A stretch of DNA of 64,000 bases from contig NZ_JAIWOU010000001.1 in assembly GCF_021295395.1 (NCBI RefSeq), positions 2,372,501 to 2,436,500 of the forward strand. Direction: 5' to 3'. The notes beneath the pieces were generated by a model. It was not told where the DNA came from. It saw only the letters and a program-made list of their open reading frames with translations, and made no database searches. This DNA comes from Komagataeibacter sp. FNDCR2 (lineage in GTDB: Bacteria > Pseudomonadota > Alphaproteobacteria > Acetobacterales > Acetobacteraceae). Below are positions 55,017 through 64,000 of this stretch, one piece after another; positions within the stretch are counted from its first letter, which is position 1; the number at the start of each line of letters is the position of its first letter. Position numbers and translations under genes: made by a program.

Positions 55017-56036
55017 ATGAGTATTATGCACTTTTCTGCTCGAATCCTAACATGCGCCCTGCTGGCGACCGCATTGCCCGTCATGGCGCATGCCGCCGAT
55101 ATCACGGGCGCGGGCTCCAGCTTCGCCGCGCCCATTTACGGAGCGTGGGGAGCGGATAGCGGGCGTGCTGCCGGCGTCAACCTGAATTACCAGACCGTGG
55201 GCTCCAGCGCCGGGCAGAACCAGATTCTGGCGGGCACCGTTGATTTTGGCGCATCCGACGTGCCCATGGACGCGCAGAAGCTGGAAAACGCGCATCTGTT
55301 CCAGTTTCCCACCGTCATGGGCGGGATCGTGCCGGTCATCAACCTGCCGGGTATCGAAACCAACCAGCTCCAGCTTGATGGCCCGACACTGGCCGCCATC
55401 TACCGTGGCGAGATCGGGCAGTGGAACGATCCGAAAATCGCGGCCCTCAACCCCGGCCTGAAGCTGCCCGATACCGACATCGCCACGGTCCACCGCGCGG
55501 ATGGTTCCGGCACCACGGCGGTCTTTACCGGCTATCTCGCCCGTGTCTCGCCCGAATGGCATGAAGGGCAGGGGGCGGGGGCGTCCATCGCATGGCCCGG
55601 CGGCATTGGCGCGCGCGGGAATGATGGCGTGGCGGCCTCCGTGCGCAATACGGAAGGGGCCATCGGCTATGTCGAATACGCCTTCGCCGCCAATGCGCAC
55701 ATGACCACCGTCAAGCTGAAGAACCATAGCGGCGCCTATGTCGCGCCCGGCATGGACAGCTTCAGCCGCGCGGCCGAAGCCGCCGACTGGAAGGACGCCG
55801 CGCATTTCGCCGTGGACCTGCTGGATACGACGGGTGCTGGCGCATGGCCGATCGTCTCCCCCACCTATGTTCTGGTGCCCGTGCCCACCGGCAAGGCCAC
55901 GCATGGCGCGGCGGTACGCAAGTTCTTTGGCTACGCGCTCGGCAATGGGGATGCGGCGGCCTATCGTCTTGATTACGTTCCCGTGCCCGCCAATGTGAAG
56001 ACGGACATCCTGCAGCAGTGGGATAACGCCAAATAA
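55017..56036 (+). CDS. pstS: Phosphate ABC transporter substrate-binding protein PstS
   Basis: A 339-residue periplasmic phosphate-binding protein. Signal peptide MSIMHFSARILTCALLATAL up to about MAHA. The mature start ADITGAGSSFAAPIYGAWG and the ligand loops YQTVGSSAGQNQILAGTVDF, GASDVPM and HRADGSGTTAVFTGYL (near residue 165) contain the phosphate-contacting serine, aspartate and arginine residues. ATG 55017 follows GGAG; an earlier in-frame start at 54990 is possible. It is separated from pstCAB-phoU, and shares regulation by its tandem Pho box. Confidence 0.96.
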   Translation: MSIMHFSARILTCALLATALPVMAHAADITGAGSSFAAPIYGAWGADSGRAAGVNLNYQTVGSSAGQNQILAGTVDFGASDVPMDAQKLENAHLFQFPTVMGGIVPVINLPGIETNQLQLDGPTLAAIYRGEIGQWNDPKIAALNPGLKLPDTDIATVHRADGSGTTAVFTGYLARVSPEWHEGQGAGASIAWPGGIGARGNDGVAASVRNTEGAIGYVEYAFAANAHMTTVKLKNHSGAYVAPGMDSFSRAAEAADWKDAAHFAVDLLDTTGAGAWPIVSPTYVLVPVPTGKATHGAAVRKFFGYALGNGDAAAYRLDYVPVPANVKTDILQQWDNAK

Positions 56037-56063
56037 TACGTTACAACAAATAAAGACAAAATA

Positions 56064-56093
56064 AATCCGTCCGGTCTCCGGGCGGATTTTTTT
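56064..56093 (+). terminator. Rho-independent terminator after pstS
   Basis: AATCCGTCC pairs with GGGCGGATT (one G-U) around a 7-nt loop and is followed by seven Ts. It separates pstS from the porin's own Pho-controlled promoter. Confidence 0.9.
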
Positions 56094-56103
56094 GTATCTG
56101 GCG

Positions 56104-56132
56104 ATGTCATAAAACCTTCATAAAACTGTATT
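56104..56132 (+). promoter_or_regulatory. Tandem Pho box (three half-sites) upstream of the phosphate porin
   Basis: ATGTCAT-AAAA-CCTTCAT-AAAA-CTGTATT: three 7-mers at 11-bp period with identical AAAA spacers, ~70-95 bp before the porin start. Two spaced half-sites are the minimal PhoB unit. Confidence 0.85.
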
Positions 56133-56200
56133 GGAAACATAACACACAGAACAGATCAGTCATTCTAAATGAACCCGTCCTTCATTACGGAATGATTAAT

Positions 56201-57892
56201 ATGATTCGCCGGTCCGCTGTATCGTTCTTCCTCGGTTCTTCCGCCATATGGGGGGTATCCTTATCACACCAGGCTTCCGCGGCATCCGCATCGGATGCAC
56301 AGATCCAGGCCCTGCAGCATGAAATGCAGGAGATGCGGCGTGAGATGTCAGGACAGATCAGCGTGCTGCGCCAGCGTCTTGCCCGGGCCGAGACCCATGC
56401 GTCCCCCACCGCGGCCAACGCCGCGCAGGCCCGCCGCGTCGCGGCCGCCAACGGCCAGCCCCTGCCGGACAGCTACGCGCGTGACATCCGCATTGGTGAT
56501 GACAGCGCGAATACGATGAACGTGCTGCACAAGGCGGATCTCGGCACGCCGCCGTCGGATCGTGGCGTCTCGTCCTCATGGGCGTCCTTCCGTGCGGCAA
56601 CGGAGAAGGAAGAAGCCCTGCATATGGGTGGCATGGTGGTCGGCTTCCCCGGCGGGCGTCCCACCATTTCGACCGAGGACGGGATGTACGCCATGTCCAT
56701 CGGCCTGGCGTTTCATGAAGATATCGGCGGCTTCATGGGCATGTCGCCGCGCAGGGGCGAGAGCAAGGGCGATTTCGCGGGTCTGACCGAGAACGCCCGC
56801 CGGCTGCGTATTCCCATCTCGTTCCGTTACAAGAACTGGATCGCCAACATCACGCCGGATTTCGGCTCCAGCAGCCATGACGGTTCGGCCACGCTGTATG
56901 AGGCCAACCTGAACTATGCCGGGTTCCACAATACCATCATCACCGCCGGTTATTTCCAGCCGCGCGTGACGGAAGAAGATTCCGAAAGCTCGAACGAATT
57001 CGAAATGATGGAACGCCCCGCCATTACCGACATGGTGCGTAACATCGCCGCCGGTGACGCGCGCATGAGCCTTGGCGCCCTGCATTATGACAAGCGCTGG
57101 TGGATCGCGGGTTACCTGACCGGGCAGAGCTATGGCGCCCGTAGCGCGGGCAACGTCTATGACAGCCAGACCGGCGCCACCTTCCGTGTCGCGGGCCGTC
57201 CGTACCTGTCAAAGGACATAGACGTGCATATCGGCCTGTCCGCCATCAGCGCCTTCAAGATGGCGCAGACCAACGCCGCCGGAGGGGCCGCCCGCACCTC
57301 GGTCGCGATGAGCGAGGCCCCGGAAGTGGACCTGACCACGACCAAGCTGCTCAGCGCCACCGTTGGCAATGTCGGCAGCATGTGGTCCGCGGGTCCGGAA
57401 CTGGGCTTCAGGTGGAAGCGGCTGGTGCTGAAGGGTGAATACTATCACATCGGCATCACACGCGGCGACAACACGGCGGGCTCCGTGGGGAACGTAAGCA
57501 ACGCTGGCGGCACCGTGAACTTCCAGGGTTATTATGGCGCGGCCAACTATACCCTGTTCGGCGCGCCGCGCAGCTACAACATCAAGGAAGGCGCGTTCTC
57601 CGCACCGGGCGTGGACCATGCGTTCGATCCCGCGCATGGCTACTGGGGCGCGCTGGAAATCTCTGGCCGTTACAGCGTGGCCGACCTGAACAGCGGGCTG
57701 GGCAACAGCTTGACGGCGGTGCGTGGCGGGCAGCAGACGGTCTGGTCGGGCGGGCTGAACTGGTATCCGAACCGGCATTTCCGCTTCATGCTTGATTTCA
57801 ACCACTTCATCGTAAGCGACAACAGCGTCGCGCAGAATATCATGGGCCGCCACGGCAACTCCGTTGCGGGCCGTATCCAGGCGGCGTTCTGA
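56201..57892 (+). CDS. Phosphate-selective porin O/P family outer-membrane channel
   Basis: A 563-residue exported porin. Signal peptide from MIRRSAVSFFLGSSAIWGVS to about HQASA, then a coiled-coil segment (about 30-75, IQALQHEMQEMRREMSGQIS) as often found at the periplasmic start of OprP/OprO trimers, and a 16-strand-type barrel ending in aromatic AAF. Conserved pieces include YKNWIANITPDFG, ITAGYFQPRVTEEDSESSNE and GALEISGRYSVADLNSG. ATG 56201 has GGA at nine bases; ATG 56192 would leave no spacing. Its Pho box and pstS neighbour support phosphate (or polyphosphate) uptake across the outer membrane. Confidence 0.92.
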   Translation: MIRRSAVSFFLGSSAIWGVSLSHQASAASASDAQIQALQHEMQEMRREMSGQISVLRQRLARAETHASPTAANAAQARRVAAANGQPLPDSYARDIRIGDDSANTMNVLHKADLGTPPSDRGVSSSWASFRAATEKEEALHMGGMVVGFPGGRPTISTEDGMYAMSIGLAFHEDIGGFMGMSPRRGESKGDFAGLTENARRLRIPISFRYKNWIANITPDFGSSSHDGSATLYEANLNYAGFHNTIITAGYFQPRVTEEDSESSNEFEMMERPAITDMVRNIAAGDARMSLGALHYDKRWWIAGYLTGQSYGARSAGNVYDSQTGATFRVAGRPYLSKDIDVHIGLSAISAFKMAQTNAAGGAARTSVAMSEAPEVDLTTTKLLSATVGNVGSMWSAGPELGFRWKRLVLKGEYYHIGITRGDNTAGSVGNVSNAGGTVNFQGYYGAANYTLFGAPRSYNIKEGAFSAPGVDHAFDPAHGYWGALEISGRYSVADLNSGLGNSLTAVRGGQQTVWSGGLNWYPNRHFRFMLDFNHFIVSDNSVAQNIMGRHGNSVAGRIQAAF

Positions 57893-57940
57893 ACGCAGTC
57901 CCCCCATAAAAGTCTTCTTCCAAAGCCTTGTTTTCCGCGC

Positions 57941-57968
57941 GTGACGCCATATCCCCGTATGGCGTCAC
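57941..57968 (+). terminator. Perfect 11-bp hairpin downstream of the phosphate porin
   Basis: GTGACGCCATA pairs with TATGGCGTCAC around TCCCCG. There is no T-run, so termination is likely but of the hairpin-only kind. Confidence 0.6.
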
Positions 57969-58141
57969 GTCGTGCATTTCCGCCTGCCCCTTCCGTCCTG
58001 TCATGAAACGTGACGGAAGGGTTCCGGTTCCGCCGCCCGCCATAATCTTCATATCAGCCCCCCGCGCCGCAGGGGGCCGGTCTGGCCAGCAATGGCAGGC
58101 TGTGCAAGATTTGTTGCGGATAAACTGGGCGGCGAAAAATA

Positions 58142-61100
58142 ATGAACGGGTGGAAACGGGGAACTGTCGCAGCATTACTGGCCGCGACCATGCCATTGTC
58201 GTATGGGGTGGCACGGGCGGCCGATGATCCCCCGTCCTTCGCCTTCACCCGGACCCAGGTCAACGCGGGCGGTGAGCATCCGGAAATCTGCCTGATTTTC
58301 AACGGGGCGCTCGATGCGTCCCGAACGGATGGCCTGGCCGCGAATGTCACGCTTACGCCCGCGATGCATTTTGTCCCGCGTGTGGAGGATAACCACTTCT
58401 GCCTTGGCGGGCTTTCCTACAATACCGCCTATCATATCGCCGTAGCCCCCGGTTTCCGTTCCGCCGCACAGGAAATGCTGGCGGGCCCGCTGACGCTCTC
58501 GGCCCATTTTGGCGATCGCCCGGCCATGGTGGCGCTCAGTGGGGATGGATATGTTCTCCCGCAGGAGGTTTCGGGCAATATCGTTGTCCAGACCGTCAAC
58601 ATGCCGGTGGTGCGCGTGCATGTCTATCACCTGTCCCAAAGCCTGGCGCAGGTCGCGGGCATGGGTGGCGGTCCCGATATCAACATGGCGCAGACGACAA
58701 TGGACAGGGGCACCTTCCAGTTCCTGCTTTCCAACAGGCTGACCGAAGTCTGGCAGGGCACGCTGGAGACGGGTGGGCAGAAAAACCGCTCCCGGAGCAC
58801 GGGTTTTCCGCTTGGCACCATCACCCATGGCCAGCAGGATGGCCTCTATCTCGTCACGGCTGAAAATCCCGCCACATCCCGGCCGTCCGGCCCGGCGGCT
58901 GAGGGAGATGAAGACCCGGCCGATTCCGCCCCGCCGCTTGCGGTCCATTGGGTCAGCCTCAGCAATATCGGGCTTTCCGTCGCACGCGGCAGCGACGGGC
59001 TTTCCGTTACCGCGCGTTCCTACGCCACGGCCCTGCCCCTGCCGGGCGTGAAGGTGACGCTGGTATCCGCCGGGCAGGACGCGCTTGGCACGACCGTGAC
59101 CGATGCGCAGGGACAGGCCCGTTTCGATGCCGGGCTTCTGCGTGGCAGGCATGGCGCGGAAGCCGAGCAGTTGCGCGCCAGCACCGCCAATGATTTTACC
59201 ATGGTGCGGCTGAACAGGCCGTGGTTCGATTTTTCCGATCTGTGGCCACAGGGCGCGCGCGCATATTCCCGGCACACCGTGCTGCTGGAAACCGACCGGG
59301 GCATCTACCGCCCCGGTGAGACGGTGCAGCTTGTCGCCCTACTGCGCGACAGGTTCGGCATGGCGGTCGCCAACCAGCCGCTCACATTCGTCCTGCACCG
59401 TCCCGATAATGTCGAGGACCGCCGCTTCATGCGCGCGGGCAGCGCCGATGGCGGCTTCGTCCTTCCGCTGCCACTGGGCCGCAGCGCGCAACCGGGGCCG
59501 TGGCGCCTTGATGCCTTTACCGACCCGACCCTGCCCCCGGTCGGCAAGATCCAGTTCCAGGTCGATGATTTCCGACCCCAGACAATTTCCATGACCATGG
59601 CCGCGACCCCGCAGGTCTATCAGCCGGGCAACCCGGTGGCGCTGCATCTTTCAACACGGTATCTCTATGGCGCGCCCGGTGCCGGACTGCATGGTGAGGG
59701 CAGCTATGCCGTCAGGGTCATGCCCACCCCGGTTCCCGCTTACGCGGGCTGGGCCTTCGGGCTGGAAAATGAATCCGTGCCCGACATCGCGGACAGGCTC
59801 GACATCCCGGATGCCGACGCGCGGGGCAACAGCACCGTCTCGTTCACGCCCACCCTTCCGGCAGGCGGAACGCGCCCGCTTGAAATCCGGATTGACGCCG
59901 GTTTTTCCGACCCCTCGGGGCGGGAGGTCAGCCAGCAGCTATCCGTGCCGGTCCGCCGCGTGCATGAACTGATCGGGCTGCGCGCCAGACCGCCCGCCAG
60001 CAGTGATGGAACCGTGGCGGTGCCAGTGGATGTCGTGACCATTGACCCCGATGACCATCCCGTCGCGACAAAGGGGCTGCACTGGACCCTTTCACGGCTG
60101 AACCGGATTTTTGACTGGACCGGCAATGAGCAGGGTGGCTGGAGCTACACGGTCCATACGGTGGATGTTCCGGTTGGCGCGGGTGATACCCAGACCGATG
60201 GCAATGGCCTTGCCCATCTCACGCAGAACCTTGACTGGGGGGAGTACCGCCTGACGCTCGGCAATCCCGCGACCGGGGCGGCAAGTTCCACCACCATCGC
60301 GGTCGGCTGGTCCGCGCAGGATGACAGCGATACGCCCGACAGGCTGGCCGTTACGGCCCGCAATGACGAGATCCCGCCCAATGGCACGACACAGGTGCAT
60401 ATTGCCGGGGGTTTCGCGGGGCGGGCGCAACTGATGATCGCGACGGACCACATCCTGTCCACCCGCGTGCTTGACGTTCCGGCCCAGGGGCTGGATGTGC
60501 CGGTCACGGCGGATGCGCAATGGGGGCAGGGGGCCTACGCGCTGGTAACGCTTTACCGGCCGCTTTCCGCGCCCCATCGCCCCCATGACCCGGTGCGTGC
60601 CGTGGGGCTGGCGTGGATTGGCGTGGATAACCACACTCACCATCTTTCCATCGCCCTGCATGCGCCGGACAAGGCGCTTCCCCGCCAGCGGCTGAGCATA
60701 CCCGTGAATGTGAATGGCGCTACGGCAGGCAGGCCCATTAGGCTTACGCTGGCCGCCGTGGACCAGGGCATTCTGAACCTGACGTCGTTCCAGCAGCCCG
60801 ACCTGTTCCGGATCATGTTTGGCCCGCAGGGTCTCGGCGTGGACATAACCGACACCTATAACCGGCTCCTGCTGGGCAATGCGCCCGTTGGCCGCATCCG
60901 GGAAGGTGGGGACGCCTTCTCCGCGCAGGGCAGCGCGCTGTCCGTTACGACGGCACGCACCGTGGCGCTGTTTTCGGGAGAGGTCACGCCGGATGCGCGG
61001 GGTCATGGCACCGTTACGCTCGATGTGCCCGATTTTGAGGGACAACTGCACCTGATGGCCACCGCCTGGTCGGTCGATGGGATCGGCACGGCCACGGCCG

Positions 61101-63082
61101 ACACCCTCATCCGCGATCCCGTATTTCCGGATATGACCCTGCCGCGCTTCCTCGCCCCCGGTGACAGCGCGCAGTCCCTGCTTTCGATCGTGAATAACGA
61201 TGGCCCCGATCAGGCCTATCATCTGAACCTTACGGCAACAGGTCCGCTCCATTTCGGCAGGGATGCGTCCATAAACGCCACGCTGGCGCCCGGCGCACGC
61301 TATGATACGCCGGTTACGCTGGTGGCCGATCATGCCGGTATCGTCCATTTCCACGCGGTGCTGAGCGCGCCGGGCACCTCGGCCCCGCTGGCCGTGCGTG
61401 ACTGGTCGATGGAGATACGTCCGGGCCACCTGCCCTATACGCAGTCCCAGTCGGCGGCGTTCGCGCCGGGGGCGAAAGTGACCCTCGGGCCGGAGGTACT
61501 GGCCGGTCTGGCAAAAGGGGACGTGAAGGTCACCGCCGGTTTTTCCGCGGCGGAGGGGCTGGATACGATCGGCCTGCTGCAGGCGCTGCAAACCAGCGTG
61601 TGGGGATCTTCGGAAATGCTGGCGGCTCAGGCGCGCGCCCTGCTGTATCTCGACAATCCGGCGCTGCTGGGCATGGGCGAGACGCGGGCCAGCGTGCATG
61701 ACAGGGTGCAGTCCGCAATCGACGCCATGCTGGCGCGTGAGGACGGGTCCGGTGTCATTGGCCAATGGCGTCTGTATGATGGGGAAAGCCTGCCTGACAT
61801 GCAGGATTACCTGGCCGATTTCCTGACCCGCGCCCGGGCCGCGGGCTATAATGTGCCCGATACGGCCTACAACCTGCTGATGGACCAGATTGAAACCCGG
61901 CAGTTGCAGGCTGGTGGGGAGGATGATGCGTCCGACCGGAATTCGCGGGCCTATGCCGCCTATGTTTTCGCCCGCGCGGGACGGTTGCGGCCGGATGCGA
62001 TACAGGCGCTTGCGACCGACCTGAATACGGCCCGGCAGAACGGGCGGACCTACCTGTTATGGGCGGGTGCCGCGGCGGAACAGGCGCAGGCCATGCCGCT
62101 GGCTATTGGCCACGTGGCCGCCGCCCTTGCGCTGGACGACATGCCCGAGCAGGCGGCACACCTGTTCGATCAGGCCGAGAGCGCGCTGGGGGCAGCCAGG
62201 ACGGGACGGCCCGGCCTGCTGGATATTGATTACTGGCGTTATGTCCGTGACCTGTCGGGGCTTGCGGCGCTGGCGGCCGAGGCACATGACACGAACAGGG
62301 CGGCCGCGCTGATCCGGCGGTTCCAGTCCCTGCAACTCGGGGCTTCGGAACTGGACGGGACGGAGCAGACCGCCCTGCTGGAAGCCGCCGCGGCGCTGGA
62401 TCAGGATGAACCGGGGCGGCGCATCCGTATGGGAACCGCCAGCAGTGCGGATCCGCTGCACCTGCCAGCCGCGTTCCCCCTGGGGGAGCAGGCCCTCGCG
62501 CAGGGGATCAGCATGGAGAATACTGGCGACAAACCCCTCTATCGCACCCTGACCGTTCACGGCACGCCAGTGGGAGCGGTGCGGCCGCTCACCAACGGCA
62601 TGGTCCTGACAGCCAGCGCGGTCAGCCTGAGCGGGGAACCTGTCGATGTGACGCACCTGAACCAGAACGACCGCTTCATCATGCGCTTTGACGGGGAGGT
62701 ATCGGATAACGACATGCACCAGATCGGCCTTGTCGACCTGCTGCCTGCCGGGTGGGAGATCGAATCCGTGATCACACCGGGGAACGATGCCTATAAATTC
62801 CTGGGGCACCTGGACCTTCCGCGCAGCGTCCAGGCGCGCGATGACAGGTTTGTCGCGGTGATGCGGGTCAACGACCCGGATGCGGACCTGTCCGCCGAGG
62901 ATGATGACGGCGGCGATGGGTTGAAGCAGTCCGTCAATCCGCACGAGTTCCATGCCGCCTATATTGTCCGGGCCGTTACCCCGGGCACTTTCATCCGGCC
63001 CGAAATCCTGGCGGAGGACCTGAACCGGCCCATGATGCTGGCCCGCACGGCATCGTCCACCACCACGGTCATGGCGCGCTGA
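58142..63082 (+). CDS. Bacterial alpha-2-macroglobulin, thioester motif lost
   Basis: A 1646-residue periplasmic protein with a signal peptide (MNGWKRGTVAALLAATMPLS, cut near VARAA). No lipobox cysteine is visible, unlike E. coli YfhM, which is a lipoprotein. Macroglobulin-type beta domains fill most of the length (for example TDRGIYRPGETVQLVALLRD near residue 382 and FVLHRPDN). The thioester segment, PYGCxEQ in YfhM-type proteins, corresponds to QTSVWGSSEMLAAQARALLY (about 1147-1166), where cysteine is serine and glutamine is methionine. It would therefore trap proteases without covalent linkage, if at all. The pbpC gene follows after 6 bp, the classical pairing. Confidence 0.9.
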   Translation: MNGWKRGTVAALLAATMPLSYGVARAADDPPSFAFTRTQVNAGGEHPEICLIFNGALDASRTDGLAANVTLTPAMHFVPRVEDNHFCLGGLSYNTAYHIAVAPGFRSAAQEMLAGPLTLSAHFGDRPAMVALSGDGYVLPQEVSGNIVVQTVNMPVVRVHVYHLSQSLAQVAGMGGGPDINMAQTTMDRGTFQFLLSNRLTEVWQGTLETGGQKNRSRSTGFPLGTITHGQQDGLYLVTAENPATSRPSGPAAEGDEDPADSAPPLAVHWVSLSNIGLSVARGSDGLSVTARSYATALPLPGVKVTLVSAGQDALGTTVTDAQGQARFDAGLLRGRHGAEAEQLRASTANDFTMVRLNRPWFDFSDLWPQGARAYSRHTVLLETDRGIYRPGETVQLVALLRDRFGMAVANQPLTFVLHRPDNVEDRRFMRAGSADGGFVLPLPLGRSAQPGPWRLDAFTDPTLPPVGKIQFQVDDFRPQTISMTMAATPQVYQPGNPVALHLSTRYLYGAPGAGLHGEGSYAVRVMPTPVPAYAGWAFGLENESVPDIADRLDIPDADARGNSTVSFTPTLPAGGTRPLEIRIDAGFSDPSGREVSQQLSVPVRRVHELIGLRARPPASSDGTVAVPVDVVTIDPDDHPVATKGLHWTLSRLNRIFDWTGNEQGGWSYTVHTVDVPVGAGDTQTDGNGLAHLTQNLDWGEYRLTLGNPATGAASSTTIAVGWSAQDDSDTPDRLAVTARNDEIPPNGTTQVHIAGGFAGRAQLMIATDHILSTRVLDVPAQGLDVPVTADAQWGQGAYALVTLYRPLSAPHRPHDPVRAVGLAWIGVDNHTHHLSIALHAPDKALPRQRLSIPVNVNGATAGRPIRLTLAAVDQGILNLTSFQQPDLFRIMFGPQGLGVDITDTYNRLLLGNAPVGRIREGGDAFSAQGSALSVTTARTVALFSGEVTPDARGHGTVTLDVPDFEGQLHLMATAWSVDGIGTATADTLIRDPVFPDMTLPRFLAPGDSAQSLLSIVNNDGPDQAYHLNLTATGPLHFGRDASINATLAPGARYDTPVTLVADHAGIVHFHAVLSAPGTSAPLAVRDWSMEIRPGHLPYTQSQSAAFAPGAKVTLGPEVLAGLAKGDVKVTAGFSAAEGLDTIGLLQALQTSVWGSSEMLAAQARALLYLDNPALLGMGETRASVHDRVQSAIDAMLAREDGSGVIGQWRLYDGESLPDMQDYLADFLTRARAAGYNVPDTAYNLLMDQIETRQLQAGGEDDASDRNSRAYAAYVFARAGRLRPDAIQALATDLNTARQNGRTYLLWAGAAAEQAQAMPLAIGHVAAALALDDMPEQAAHLFDQAESALGAARTGRPGLLDIDYWRYVRDLSGLAALAAEAHDTNRAAALIRRFQSLQLGASELDGTEQTALLEAAAALDQDEPGRRIRMGTASSADPLHLPAAFPLGEQALAQGISMENTGDKPLYRTLTVHGTPVGAVRPLTNGMVLTASAVSLSGEPVDVTHLNQNDRFIMRFDGEVSDNDMHQIGLVDLLPAGWEIESVITPGNDAYKFLGHLDLPRSVQARDDRFVAVMRVNDPDADLSAEDDDGGDGLKQSVNPHEFHAAYIVRAVTPGTFIRPEILAEDLNRPMMLARTASSTTTVMAR

Positions 63083-63088
63083 GCCGCC

Positions 63089-64000
63089 ATTGCGCCGGAC
63101 GCCCGCCGTTACCCTGACGCTCGGCCTGCTGGCGGCGATGGTGCTGTCGGCAGGCATGCTCTGGATACTCGACCGCCTGCTGCCGCCGGATCTGTCCCGC
63201 CTGCAAGCATCCGCCCTGATCCTGACTGAGCGCACCGGCGCGCGGCTGGACGGGCGGACAAGCGTGGACGGGGCGTGGCGGCTGCCGCTTGCGGCGTCAC
63301 AGGTTGATCCGGTCTACATGCACATGCTGCTTCTTACCGAAGACCGGCGGTTCTACTGGCATCCGGGTGTCGATCCGTTCTCCATGGCGCGTGCCGTTGG
63401 CCAGCTTGTCACGCGCGGCCATATCGTTTCGGGGGGATCGACGCTGGCCATGCAGGCTTCCCGCCTGCTCAGCCCGCACCGTCACAGCCTGCGTGGCAAG
63501 CTGCTGGACATGGCCCGCGCCATGCAACTGGAATGGCGTTATGGCCGCAGGGGGGTGCTGGACATCTACCTGACCCTGACGCCGGAAGGGGGTAATATCG
63601 AGGGGATCCGCGCGGCATCCCTGCTGTATTTCAATCACGAGCCCGATCACCTCGCGCGGCAGGAGGCCGCCGTGCTGGTGGCCATTCCCCGGCACCCGAC
63701 CACGTTGCGCCCCGGTCGCCACAGCGCACTGGCGCTGGCGGCCGCCCGGCGGGTGCTGCGCCGCACGGGGATGGGGCGGGGAGTGGAGAACGTCCCGTCC
63801 GATGCGGCTTCCCTGCCCGGGGCCGCCGCCATGCCGCATGCGGCTCCGGCGCTGCTTGCCCATGCATGGCGGGCCGGGCGGCGGGGCACCGTGCGTACGA
63901 CGCTTGATGGCAGGCTGCAACGCATGTTGCGCAGCGTCGTGGCCGCCCGTGACGCACCGTTGCGCGGAACCTTCGCCGCCCTTGTCGTCCGGCATGATGG
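63089..64000 (+). CDS. pbpC: Penicillin-binding protein 1C (transglycosylase part), runs off the window
   Basis: 304 residues of the N-terminal part are inside the window; the 3' end lies outside. One membrane anchor (LTLGLLAAMVLSAGMLWILD, residues ~9-28) is followed by the glycosyltransferase 51 domain: LLLTEDRRFYWHPGVD (catalytic glutamate, near residue 82) and the second motif SGGSTLAMQASRLL (about 119-132). The spacing and the GTFAALVV start of a transpeptidase domain fit PbpC. PbpC polymerises peptidoglycan and, together with alpha-2-macroglobulin, is thought to protect and repair the wall. ATG 63089 is six bases after the upstream stop. Confidence 0.9.

Overview
The window reads as a chromosomal segment of a GC-rich alphaproteobacterium of the acetic acid bacteria (Acetobacteraceae, most like Komagataeibacter or Gluconacetobacter). 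This is inferred from the rrn layout (23S-5S-initiator tRNA), gene content, base composition and a short dispersed repeat; no search could be run. There is no prophage, insertion sequence or CRISPR array. About 40 of the genes have a recognisable family.

Layout. 1-2100: 3' end of a 23S rRNA gene, 5S, tRNA-fMet and terminator. 2264-11688: one-directional metal cluster behind a Fur-box-like site: small exported protein, CzcC/CzcB/CzcA-type RND efflux system, two-component system, cytochrome b561 and a VIT1/CCC1 iron/manganese carrier. 11759-15168: an RNA-repair/RNA-quality locus with a Ro60-like protein (Rsr), a divergent RtcR-type regulator and, directly after rsr on its strand, a structured ~99-nt sequence with the architecture of a Y RNA. 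15270-18662: pstC-pstA-pstB-phoU with a Pho box. 18920-24778: mixed genes (class A acid phosphatase, a decayed glycerophosphodiesterase, TPR protein, a CCA-enzyme-like HD domain without catalytic residues, MYG1, TetR). 24971-30738: AcrAB-TolC-type multidrug RND operon opposite its TetR, then marC. 31976-42284: an eight-gene nitrogen operon: ABC importer, NikR-like regulator, two DUF1989 proteins (UAAP1/UAAP2, i.e. CgdA/CgdB), urea/guanidine carboxylase and allophanate hydrolase. This set is best read as guanidine degradation. 42457-54794: porin, DUF72, HAD, ArfB, three very small genes, three glycosyltransferase-like genes, an orphan DNA methyltransferase and ManC. 54895-57892: pstS and a phosphate-selective porin, each behind tandem Pho boxes. 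58142-64000: alpha-2-macroglobulin lacking its thioester, then the start of pbpC.

How they work together. Phosphate uptake is split over two loci about 36 kb apart that share 11-bp-period Pho boxes: porin (outer membrane), PstS (periplasm), PstCAB (inner membrane) and PhoU. The guanidine/urea operon imports a small nitrogen compound, carboxylates it, deiminates it to allophanate and hydrolyses that to ammonia and CO2. The Rsr/RtcR/RNA locus is the most unusual part: the RtcR homologue has lost the GAFTGA sigma54-contact loop, no -24/-12 promoter is visible before rsr, and no rtcA/rtcB is present in the window.

Stretches over ~200 bases without a gene: 2099-2371 (AT-rich promoter region with the Fur-like site), 13418-13593 (divergent promoter region), 18663-18919 (Pho box), 19148-19566 (dispersed repeat), 20437-20839 (pseudogene), 31493-31975 (repeat plus operon leader), 44746-45280 (AT-rich), 50762-51026 (divergent promoter region; nothing recognised), 52350-52548 (orphan hairpin), 54795-55016 and 57893-58141 (terminator, Pho box, hairpin).
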